Shown in pieces: positions 23,558-34,843 of a stretch of DNA of 64,000 nt. The notes below the pieces were generated by a model, which saw nothing but the letters and a program-made list of their open reading frames with translations, ran no database searches and had not been told where the DNA came from. The DNA is taken from NCBI GenBank assembly GCA_029204225.1, contig CM055096.1, positions 60,490,957 through 60,554,956 on the forward strand. Reading direction: 5' to 3'. Made by a program: the position numbers and the translations under genes. Positions within the stretch are counted from its first letter, which is position 1. Each line of letters opens with the position of its first letter. The stretch is from Diphasiastrum complanatum (taxonomy: Eukaryota > Streptophyta > Lycopodiopsida > Lycopodiales > Lycopodiaceae).

Positions 23558-24323
23558 TATCCCACAATAAAAGCACTTGAACTTTGACTTGTCTTTCTTT
23601 CTAAAAGAAGTAGAAGAGGAGGAGGAAGAGTGATCATCATGATCCGAGTTACCACCTTTGGACCATTTCCCTTTACCTTTGCCTTTGACTTTGCCTTTTG
23701 TGAAGAAGCCTCTTCACCTCCACCTTGCAAGGATGCACCATCAAGCTTTGATTGCAACCTATGTTCTTCAGCCAATAAGATTTCTTGCAAGTCAACCACA
23801 CTTGGCAAGACTCTTTGAATGGCAAAACTTTGCACAAGGTTAGCATGTTCATCTAGCAAACCATTCAACATAACCTGGACTATTTCACCATCTTTTATGT
23901 TTTCATCAATACATTCTAGATCATCACTTAAGGACTTAACCCTCAAGACAAATGCATGAGCACTTTCACCCTCTCTTTGCCTACTAGAAAATATTTGCCT
24001 CCTTAGGGTCAATACCCTAGATGTGGACTTTGATTCAAAGAGCTTCTTCAAGGCATTCCATGCCTCACTTGCACTTTGACTAGTACCAACTTCCTTGAGA
24101 AGTTCATTGGTAACATTCATTTTAATGATATGAAGAGCCTTTTGGCCTTCTTATCAAACCTTTGTTTCTCTTGAACTATGGGTGGTCTCTCTTCAGTTCC
24201 TGCAACTATGTCCATGAGTTCATTCAACTCAAGTAAGGACTCCATCCTCACTTTCCAGGGAGAGTAGTTTGATGATCTCAACCTATCATTAGTTTCTAAC
24301 ATGATCCCACCATTGGAAGCCAT
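23557..24323 (-). pseudogene. Copia-like gag of the ORF452 element
   Basis: Minus strand. It starts MASNGGIMLETNDRLRSSNYSPWKVRMESLLELNELMD (24,323). A one-base shift near 24,120 changes frame, then MNVTNELLKEVG, WNALKKLFESKSTSRVLTLRRQIFSSRQ and VDLQEILLAEEHRLQSKLDG follow. A second shift near 23,660 precedes the knuckle. It is closely related to gag of copia C (9,994 onward), so the two elements belong to one clade. Confidence 0.88.
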
Positions 24324-25370
24324 GAATATAATGATTCTTCAACTTTTAGGCTCTTTCCTAATGCACCTAGCACTCACTTTCCTCTCAACAAATGATGGAT
24401 AAGGAGATCTCAGAAGATCTAGGACCCTAAAACACTTCTATCTTGAACATGGCTGGTTTCCAAGCATAGAAAGGAGATTGAAAACACATGCAACACTTTG
24501 CACACACTACGAATGGATTACAAACTCAAACCAACCTGAACACACTCTTGCTTAAGCTCTCAAACTTTCCATCAAGTGACCAAATCAAGTTATGGTGTGA
24601 AAAGTTACTTGCATTCTTAGAAAATACAAAAGACTAGGCTGCCAATAATACTTAGAATTGAACAAACTTGATCAACATATGATCAACACACTAAAATATT
24701 GATTCAACCACATGTAAACCACACTTCTAAAAGTTTATAAGCTCCAGCAAGTGATAAATACAAGCTTTAGAGGTGAATGAAAGAGCGCACTTAGTGAATC
24801 ACAAGACTAGCTTCACTAGCTTGTCAAATCTTGGTTAAAACCTTCCAGCAAATTCTCCAATCAAATTATATTAGGAGAGTTACTTACATGCTCAACAAAG
24901 TACACCAAAATTTATGCAAAAGATTGTTGACAATCTATTCACCCAAAAGGGGATCTTTCATCCAAGTCGGAGCTTTGCTCAGCCTTTTGGAGAAATACAA
25001 AATCACTCAAAGAGTATTTGTCATCCACTTAAGGAGAAGGTTCATCCACTTAAGGAGAGTGTCCATCCACAGAATTGGAGATTGTCAACAATACATTGAA
25101 CAGAACATTGTTAGTATTGAATATGCACAAGCCTCACAATCAACAAATGATTAGGTGTTATGATCCAATCCAAAATAGCTTCTTCTCAGCCTCTGATCTT
25201 CAATAGACTTGAAATATGCTTTTGATCCACTAGTTCAACTCAAAAAACAAGGGTTAGTAAGATTTGATCAACAATGCAATGCATAATCATGCTAGAACTT
25301 GATCAAACATCCAAATATCACCATAAATGAAAACCTTACTAAAAATAACAACCAACTAGCTCTGATACCA
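24324..25370 (-). other. 5' untranslated leader of the ORF452 element
   Basis: The stretch between PBS and gag has no long frame and no recognised domain. It contains short near-repeats (ccacttaaggaga(a/g)) at about 25,025-25,060. About 1 kb is usual for a copia leader. Confidence 0.55.
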
Positions 25371-25372
25371 TG
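25350..25372 (-). promoter_or_regulatory. Primer-binding site of the ORF452 element
   Basis: The plus strand reads agctctgataccatg, that is minus-strand catggtatcagagct. This is the initiator tRNA-Met type PBS, directly after the LTR end (minus strand ...cactttttt ca). It fixes the 5' end and orientation of the element. Confidence 0.85.
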
Positions 25373-25919
25373 TGAAAAAAGTGGATCTTGAATGGATCCA
25401 AATTCCCAAAATACTTGGCTAAGATCTTTGCACAACAAGCTACAAAAGCTAGAAATGGCAAAGCATCCTAATGCTACCTTTGATACACATGAACTTGACA
25501 AAGCATTCAAGAGACAAAAGAAACTAATAAAAGGTACTGATGGCAGCCAAAAACAACAGCATATCAGCCCTACAATAGCAACCTACCACTTTTGGAAACC
25601 TCTTAAGATCATACACAAAAGCTATGCTCTCAATGGAAGAAGAAACTGTGACAATGATATATTGATCTCTCTCAACAATACAATAAGTTTCTCCAACCTG
25701 TTCTCCACGAATTTCAGCCTAATATAAGTGAGAGAGATGACTCTCTCTCCTCTCTCTAGAACTTAGGACCCAAATTTAGGGCACCAGTAGCCTAAAATAG
25801 CCATTTGGCCTATATGTCCAAATAACATGATTTTGGTGTCATTTCGAAGGTCCTGAAGTTTGAGACTTCTTCAACATGAAATATATACTAAACTAGCTAG
25901 GAAATGTTGACAATTTTCA
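25373..25919 (-). repeat. 5' LTR of the ORF452 element
   Basis: The minus-strand LTR is about 547 bp, from gtgaaaattgtcaac (25,919) to the PBS-adjacent end near 25,373. It matches the truncated LTR at 20,458-20,809 (shared ggcaccagtagcctaaaatagcc region). It is inserted in a minus-strand family X LTR: the sequence cactatttcca on one side is the interior of that LTR. Confidence 0.85.
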
Positions 25920-26305
25920 CTGGAAATAGTGTACAAATGGTGCCTTTTTATAAAATGGGGAAGGCCCTTGCCCCTCAATCCTATTGGCTAATATTTACAA
26001 TGATCTTATCCATTCATCTTGGACCCAACTTGATCCAAGGGTCCACAAAAAGTACATTGGTAATCACAAGATTCATGTGAGTCCCAATTTGGACTTAACT
26101 CTAAAAAATAATCTCTAAGTTTAAAAATGACTTTGGGCCTCTAATTTTATATTAATTCCAAGGCCCAAGTCGAGTTTATTTTATTTACAACTTTACTTGC
26201 GTGCTCATTGGGCCATGAGCTTACACGCACAGGATGCCATGCCCTCACAACACATTTTATTGAATGATTTTATTTATTTACACTTTGTTGGGAATACCCC
26301 CAACA
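25920..26305 (-). repeat. Family X LTR, minus strand, 5' part
   Basis: The minus strand begins TGTTGGGGGTATTCCCAACAAAG at 26,305 and matches the LTR at 5,179 (plus strand) through the gggcaagggccttccccattttataaaa segment. It is cut at 25,920 by the copia LTR. Confidence 0.75.
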
Positions 26306-27197
<892 letters not shown>

Positions 27198-27198
27198 A

Positions 27199-27214
27199 TG
27201 GCGTCGTTGTTGGA
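27199..27214 (+). promoter_or_regulatory. Possible decayed tRNA-Asp-type primer-binding site
   Basis: TGGCGTCGTTGTTGGA starts one base after the LTR end. It differs only by C-to-T changes from TGGCGCCGTTGCCGG, a PBS common in plant gypsy (Athila/Tat) elements. This suggests family X is gypsy-type, but the site is not intact. Confidence 0.5.
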
Positions 27215-28746
27215 AATTAAGCCCACAGTTGTCTCCTTGGTGAATGACAAATTTTTATTTCATGATTCTTCCTGCACGTCTATTGGTCGTTGATCTAGGG
27301 TCAGGTGAAACCAACTTTGGTTCTACGTCTGCTCACCTGATACCTGCAGGAATCACAACTTAGACAACCAAATTATTTGAAGACCGTCTACAACGGACTT
27401 TCGGCCTGATCTCCAGCAAAGGGTAACCAATCATGTCGTAATTTCAAGTTCAGATGTTAAGTTCAATCACTTGAAGTCATTGAAGACTTGGCCATCTTCA
27501 AGGACTTCCAAAAACTTGCATTTAGAACTAGTCTGCATATTTACATAATTTTTTCAACAGTATGCAGAAATATTCTAAGCGTCGCAACAGTCTGCAGAAA
27601 TACTTTAAGTGTCGCTACAGTCTGCAGAAATGAACTATCTTTCACACAGTGTCGGCTTTTTCCAAAAAGTGACACTTCAGCATAGTTTACAAATTCAAGT
27701 TTTTGCGACAGTGTCGGCTTAGTGGCATTTCCCCGGAATGCGACAGTGTCGTCTTTTTCCAAAAAGCGACACTTGTCTTAAACTTCTTCCTTTCAACTAT
27801 TTTGAAGAAGTTAACTTGTTTTAAGGGCACCGTCGGCTTTTTAAAGGATAGTGTCACCTTTTTAAGGGCACTGTTGACTTTTTTGCAAAATCTCAAAAAG
27901 AGAGAAAAAGCGTCAGTCATCTTATTTCGACAAGGAACCTTCCCAGCCACTTCCCAAAATGCGAAGTGAGAGAAAGCCACTTCTCGTAAAATGCGAAGTG
28001 AGAGAATTTGCATCGTCCTTGTCCGCGTCAACATTCCCTATGGGTTGACTATGTAGAGTTGTCATCTCAAGCCAATACTTCCAAGTACAACGGCTTGCCT
28101 AATTAGATGACAAACATTTATTGTAATTAATACATTGATGCAATCTATAAATGGATCATCCAGGCACACTATATGTGATGCTCCGTCCATGAGACTTATG
28201 ATTTGAGCCTCCCAGTTACACCGTCATTTTGGTTGTAATTGCTATTTTATTGTGCTTTAGTGTAATATAGCAGCAACACGCTTTTCTATCTGTGCATAAC
28301 ATAGATGAATGCTTGTTGGGATTGAATGCACTTTGTCGTTGTTTGATCGTGCTTGTCTACTCACTCTAATCAGAACACAGACGTCTACGACTCCTTCGCT
28401 TCTGATCAGACGATGGCTGTCTTTGACGCCTGAGGAACTCGTGATATCATACTACTCTTCCATCTGTTTAGAACTAAACTTCATATTGAATCTAATTTCC
28501 ATTAATACCACACACGCAAATCATTTGTAATCTCTTCGGTGGACTGTACTCTTGTTTTTGTGAGTATGAACTAATTTTTAAGATCTTGTTGGGCAATTAT
28601 AACACTTAAAGTTGGGATTATATTTAGCATAAGCTTTTTGTTAGACTGTTTTTGCATCTAGCAGCTGATTGTAACGAGATATCTGTTTCGCAATATTCCT
28701 GCTCTCTTCTTCGTTTGCGTTCTTCGCACTCTCTTGCTCCATCGGA
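27215..28746 (+). other. Family X leader, or a separate LTR
   Basis: About 1.5 kb with no long ORF. It contains three ~30-bp direct repeats (acagt(a/c)tgcagaaat..., 27,555-27,632), and two hairpin-prone copies of agtgtcggctttttccaaaaagtgacactt (about 27,648 and 27,742). aaaatgcgaagtgagagaa also occurs twice (27,957 and 27,989). A tggtatcagaac at 28,748 resembles a copia PBS and the start tgttggaaatt at 27,208 resembles a copia LTR, so the whole stretch could instead be a copia LTR. Confidence 0.45.
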
Positions 28747-30790
28747 TTGGTATCAGAACGTAGCTCAAATAAACCGCCCCTCATAATTAACCCCCAAGAT
28801 TCCCCCGGCACCCTCTCTTGGATAAATATCCTCCAACTCTCACCTCTCAGATCTCCTTCCATTCCTGACACCACTCTTCAATTTTCTACATTTCCTCTCG
28901 TTGCTTCCTTCGAACAACTCATTCCACCCCCTATATACACTTATGCCACTCCACTCACTCCCCCCACTGATCCATCCACTCTGAATGACGAGTCTGACAA
29001 ATCGTTGGATGATGACGCATTCGTGCGCACGAAGTACATCGCCTCACCGCAGCGTGCTGATCCAACCACACCTGACGATGTGATGGTGCAAGAAATTTTC
29101 ATCGAAGTTGACGATAGCATACCACTAGGGGCAACACCTCAACAAGGCCCAACAAGCAGCACCATACAGACAAGGGGCCACCATACCGGCCGGGGCCCCC
29201 ACCGACATCACGATGGCCTACCAGACCTTGGGAACTTTCATCCAGAATCTGGTAGCGGCAAATCAACCACGTAGTGGAATTGGCAACCAACAATAGTAGG
29301 TTGTGAGCTGAGCTCACACAACTCCTAAAAGACCTGCAAGTGGCACTTTAACACGAGCAGGCAGAGCAGGACCTGGTCTTAAAGCTAAAACAACACGAGG
29401 AGAGTCTTCAAAGATATATCAAGGACCTCTTCAAATCACGCCTCCGCAAGGGTCTAGGAAGTTCAGCAGCAGCTCGCCCCGCTCCACAAGCCCAACTATT
29501 GGTGGTTGAAACTAAAAATCGATGTCTGGGAGCGGAGGTCCAGACACTACAATAGGAGAAGACATTGTGGTTAGCCCAGCCCATCCCCACCAACCGTCCT
29601 CTCAGTCAACATGAGATGGACCTTTTGACAAAGCAGTTGGACTTGTATAGACAAATGCTGGATGGCTACCAAACAAATTTCAACAACTACCACCAAAGCG
29701 TCCTCCAAGAGCTTGCGGAAGCAAAGGCCACTCTCAAGGCTTGCCAACAACACATAGCACAATAGCCAAAATCGGCCCAAGTGGTAATTCCAATGCCAAC
29801 CACACTCAAAGTTGCACAGACCAGTTCTAGCCATGATCAAGGATCAGACACAGCGAGACCCGATAATCACGACCAAGGCCAAGAACAAGGCCTCGACACT
29901 AGCCACGGAGCAAACCAGAGCCAAGGACAAGCCGAAGAGAAACAACAAGTTTCCATCTCCCAAGGCTCTTGGACCATATCTACTAGCCATGCATTTCACA
30001 AACCGAAGACTGTGGAGGACAAAATCAATGAGTATCTAGTCCAGTATCCACATGAATCCTCACGCAGCGGCTGGCAGATATCATTCTTAGCCAAAGACAT
30101 TAGAGACAACAAGCCTGGCATGCCTTCTGGCATTAGGGCCACAACCTGAGTGGCGGCAGCCCACATTCGAAAAAGATCTGGTGGCCATCAGGGCGTATGT
30201 GAGTATCCCACGCCAGTTGCGCATCAATCTACATTTCGTCCCCATTCCACGATGATCAAAATGGGCGGAATGTGGAACCCCCCTGGACCAGATCACCATC
30301 AGGACACTCAACTAGCCAAGGATTTACTCGGAGTACGGATGGGGCACGGACGTTGATGCCAAAAGGGCTCTCGTCCAATTTTCTAAATACTATCTCAAGT
30401 GCCCTGATCCCATAGTCCGCTCCACAGCCGAATTCACACGAGACCTAGAATTTTTTATAAGTGTCTCCACCAAATGGGACAACTTTTTATCACCCATCTT
30501 TTTTTTATCCTAACACAGCCCTGGCGTCCAAAAAAGCTGAAGACTAACTTCCAATGTCTCGAGTGGACTATAGAGTGGCGTTATTAGGCCATCCTTGGCC
30601 CAGCAAATTCCAAACATGGATCGACCAATTTTGGCTCACAGGCATCCATAAGTCCTTCTTCCCCTCCAAAGATGAGAAAAGCCAAAAAAGACTGGAGTTT
30701 ATAAGAAGTCATGGGCTACCTCATCCGACGACGAAAAGAAACACGGGGTCCCTACTAGCCTCATAGTGTTGAGGGACCGGCACTACTTCA
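28747..30790 (+). pseudogene. Family X ORF, copy 2 (most complete copy)
   Basis: Unrecognised protein, read with a few stops and frame changes. An N-terminal P/S/T-rich part (from 28,747) leads to LDDDAFVRTKYIASPQRADPTTPDD and VDDS (29,000-29,130). A coiled-coil-like segment lies at 29,400-29,765 (ESLQRYIKDLFKS, LTKQLDLYRQMLDGYQTNFNNYHQSVLQELAEAKATLKACQQH). A Q/D-rich linker follows. The C-terminal region (29,990-30,780) has VEDKINEYLVQYPHESS-GWQISF and FHQMGQLFITHLFF. No pol domain is present. It sits after an LTR and leader and before an LTR, in the gag position, so it is probably the sole ORF of a non-autonomous element. Confidence 0.6.
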
Positions 30791-30802
30791 AGTCGGAGGC
30801 CC

Positions 30803-30952
30803 TGTTGTGGGTACTCTCTGCACATAAATAAAAATGGCCGAAAGTAGAAATAAGTTGTAAGGGTTGTGGCATTCTCAGAGCTTAAGGTTGTGGGTACCCT
30901 ATGCACATAAATAAAAATGGTCGGAAGTAGAAATAAGTTGCAAGGGTTTTCC
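30803..30952 (+). repeat. Family X 3' LTR (truncated), 83-bp tandem repeat
   Basis: It starts TGTTGTGGGTACTCTCTGCAC right after the internal end (agtcggaggccc). Two tandem copies of an 83-bp unit are seen (starts at 30,804 and 30,887), with the second incomplete. The LTR stops near 30,952. Confidence 0.7.
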
Positions 30953-31109
30953 ACCAAAGTTCTTAAAACAAGTTTTGTTTAACTCTTGGCATATGATGGC
31001 ATGTAGTTCCGTTACTAAATTGTGTCAGGTTTCGGAGAGTTGACACAATAATCTTTCTACTCTCCATATCCCATTGGCTGATTCTTCTCTCAAAGCTACC
31101 CATAAATTG

Positions 31110-31540
31110 ATCACAGTCACTCATGTGGTGTAGAATGGTAGTACAGGTCATGTTGGTATGCTAGTCTAGCCAATAAGTCACAATCCCTATTCAAGCGTCT
31201 AGGCACTTGTACCCAGTCTATTTGGTGAAGAATCTTTCCAAGCTGATGAGCAGTTGTTGTATAGGTCCTCAATCTCATGTCCATAATGCAATAATTCCCA
31301 TTCATGTCATATATTACCAGCTAAGAATCTCCTATAATTTTTATAGAAGATATTGGCTCCTGAGTTCGTATTGTCATCTACAATCCCATAATAAGAGCTT
31401 TGAATTTTGCCATGTTACTAGTGAATTGTTCACAGATAAAAACACCCATACCAGCAATTTTTATTCCATCTGTATTACACAAGACAGCACCAATAGCTCC
31501 TTCTTGTTCAAGACCTTTGGAGGCTCCTTAAAAAAATAAC
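31110..31540 (-). pseudogene. RNase H (RVT_3-type) fragment
   Basis: The minus strand, with a few stops, reads GAIGAVLCNTDGIKIAGMGVFI-TSNMAKFKALIMGL, then IKIIGDS-LVI and QIDWVQVPRRLNRDCDLLARLA. This is the D...E...D layout and the closing PR-N-(A/C)D-LA motif of the RNase H-like domain found next to gypsy RT in plants. Neighbouring pol domains are absent. Confidence 0.65.
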
Positions 31541-34500
31541 TAGTAGGGTTTGTCTCCCTCTTTCTTTATCATCTCCTGGATGATCAATAACCATTTCAGC
31601 ATCTGTTGTGATTATATTTAACAGTCTTAAGTGTACATTTTTTTTTCTTTTTCATACATCGATTTTTTTTTTCAAAATATGTGTACTTGGAACATATGTC
31701 TATCCGGTGAGGTGGGTAGGTAACAACAGTCGTCCCCCAGTGCAAATCACCCATGAACGTGGTGATCCCGTGTCTCAACCTTCTCGGTACGCTTCGCTTA
31801 GTTGGCTCAAAGTAAGCATATATAGTTTTTCTGATAGGGATTGCTTCTAAAATTTTGTCTAGTATTCTTTCGTCTATGATACTCGCATCAAAGTAGATGT
31901 TGTCTTGATCATAGTGAGACCGACACAGGCTGTCAAGCTCACAGTCTATAAGAACTGTCTTTATCAAGTCAAGCCCCCACATAAAAGATAAATAGGACAA
32001 GTCGGGCCTGGCTCTCCCATTCTAATGGATTTAATGATATATATTGGAATGTTTAAATGTGTTGAAAGTGAATATATGTAAAGTTTATCGATTTGTGTAA
32101 ATGATGGATCGATCTAATCTTTGACATTTTGAGACAACAAGAAGTGTACCTAAATACACTCGAACAATAGATTGAGGAAAATAATCATCATCTAACTATA
32201 TAAATTATCTATCTTATACTTAAGAGGTTTTATTGGATGCCTCATTATAAACTTAATTCAATGACCATTTGAATCATATGTGCTAAAAGAGCAAATATAA
32301 AAAAATGACATACTATTGAGGCTTAAACTTTCCTCTTGGGGAATGGCATCCTTTGTACTACACTTTATCTTACAGATGAATTTAGTAAGCTATGACATAT
32401 ACTAACTTTATGGTGCCATTGCCAGGGAAGAGGCAAGTATATAATAGTAATGTAATCAATATAGCCTAACCTAGTGGTTTTCATGCTAAATCGAAATATC
32501 ATCTATTAATATGTAAGATTGCTTTGATAGTATTAATGTATTTTCATAATACAATAAGCAACTATCAGAAAGCGAGTCTCTAGATTAAGATTTTATGTCT
32601 GATTTGATAGCGTGGTTAACATTCCTTTGACATTTGGACCACCATCCTTCAATTCGAGATCTAGCATTTTGTTAGAATGTATCAATAAAAGACCACAAAA
32701 TAGGCTTACTCTTTTCATTATATCGATTCCCATTAATTAAATGTACGAATATAGAAGAATTTGGAAAACAATCACTTAGTAAAAAAGGAGAATCAAAGAA
32801 TTGAAGGTGAAGAACATAAGAAACAATGCTCGACTGAATGTGAATCAAGGTAAAAAAATATTTCCTGAATTGAAATCAAAATCAAAATTGAAAAATAAAT
32901 TTGTATCAAAATTAAATTTTGAAGGCCAAAATTCAAAAACTAAAGTTGAACCTTACTTATTCTTTCTTCAATGTACCAATAGATGTCCGATCATATATGA
33001 TTATATTAAAGTGTATGTATGAAAGAAAAGAACATCTCAATTTAATAGAAAAACAAAAACTCAAAGGAGATGAAAGACAAACTAAGACAAAAAGAGAGCA
33101 AGGTTGGTATTCAAATACTTGAACATTAAAATTAATAAAATCAAAAGATTAATCTCAAAGTCCAAAACAAAGTCAAACTCAAGGTCCACATTTGAGTTTG
33201 ACATATCAAGAAGAAAGCACTTTGATGCTGACAACATGGCAACACCAACATCAACATTTTGAAAAATTTGATACGACTATTTTAAAGGTATATAGCCTGT
33301 GAAAATGCTGATAGTGATATAACACAACTCAAATTAATAGCCCTCACAAATAAGGAACGAACTAATGATGATAAATTGAGAATTCTACCTAGTTTGCTAA
33401 GAAAAGATGCTCATATTTGGTACAATCTGATATATTTGAATATTGTAAATATACTTGACAAGAATTGAATTCACAATTTTTGAAGCAATTTTGTTGGATA
33501 AGGTGAATTTCACACTTCAACACTTCCATGTCGACCTTCAAGAAGATCACAAGGACAGATCGTGACAACCACCAATGGATAACAAACAAGGACAACTAAC
33601 GAATATTGATGGCGACTCTAATTTTTTATTCTTAACTAGCATCTCAATTGATTTCTTGTTTTTTAATGCTAATTTGATGCTTATGAATGGATTCAATATT
33701 AGGATGCTATAATTAACACGATATATTTCATGTCTATACATGTGATCATTTCCCAAGTTTGTCAAAAATGTGCGCACGACGATGCCAATGTGCGTACACG
33801 AAGATGCCAACATCTTGCTCATCACTGGCATTGCTATCTTAGCATAAATTTGGTTACATAGATGTGATTGTGCTGCAAAATCACAATCTATAATGGGTCA
33901 TGACAAAGTTTCCAATAATGCACATGATGAAACTTCTTTAAACAACCCCAAAAGCTTTCACATGCAAGGCGGTGCCTTCAAGCTCCATTTGTCAAGATAC
34001 CAATAGTTGTGGCAAAGTCATGAATTGTCAAAAGCCAAGATGAGTTACTCAATGTGGTTGCACCCTCCAACAAGGAACTTATAACTCCGCTATGGTTAGC
34101 ATTTTGTTTCTTGTTGTATGCGCATACCATTTTAGTTAAGTTTTCCATGTCACATCGTGGATGCACGTTGGCCTTGCTACCCCAGCCACCCATTCCCATC
34201 AGAGTGGTTAGAGAGAAGGACAAAAAACGACTAAGAGGGATAAGAAAGAAATGTAAAGTACAGGAATGAGTGTGACCTTAGTTCCTGAGTGGGTGTTCCC
34301 TGGCCCAAAAGGGCAGCGTACCGCCAAGCCCTGTCAGTTTTCTAAAGAGCTGAATGTCAAACACGCAAAGTCTGGTCGTAAATACATTCAACCTTGTTAT
34401 TATATCAATTTCACTTCAATAATATAAAGATGAATCTCACATTTAAGTTCATTAAGCTCTCCTTTAAAGAAAGAGTGTATAGCATCTTACCAAAACAACT

Positions 34501-34600
34501 TTTGGTAAGATATTTGCAACATCTCATATCCTAAACTAAAATGGGTACTTTACAAAATTTATGAATGCTAGGAATGTCGGTGGGCCCGGGACTATAGGAA
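31541..34600. other. AT-rich intergenic DNA, nothing assigned
   Basis: Only short frames without recognisable domains were seen. 32,000-33,900 is very AT-rich. The T-run region 31,640-31,675 contains ttttttttt tracts. I found no RNA gene or complete repeat. Confidence 0.4.
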
Positions 34601-34843
34601 GGATAAGTTGTTTGCCATTTTTCTCTTCTCCTGGTTGAAGCATGGCTACCTTTGATAGATGGTTATACATTTCGCTTCATCATAGAGCCAATATTTATTG
34701 GCTCAACAATTTAAAGTACTTAGTTAACTGGGGGACAACCTTGGAACATGGGATAAATGTGCCTTTCTGGCCCAGTATCCGAGGAGAATATACAAGGGGG
34801 AAAGCTGATGCAGTCGTTTTGCACCAGAGTCTGGTGATGCAAA

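Noticed and set aside
27208-28747. A separate copia LTR (tgttggaaatt start, tggtatcagaac end)
   Set aside because: No second copy of this LTR is in the window and its end bases are not a clean CA; kept as an alternative reading of the family X leader.
34280-34370. Possible coding exon (LVPEWVFPGPKGQRTAKPCQFSKE)
   Set aside because: It is short, has no flanking splice support and no recognised domain.
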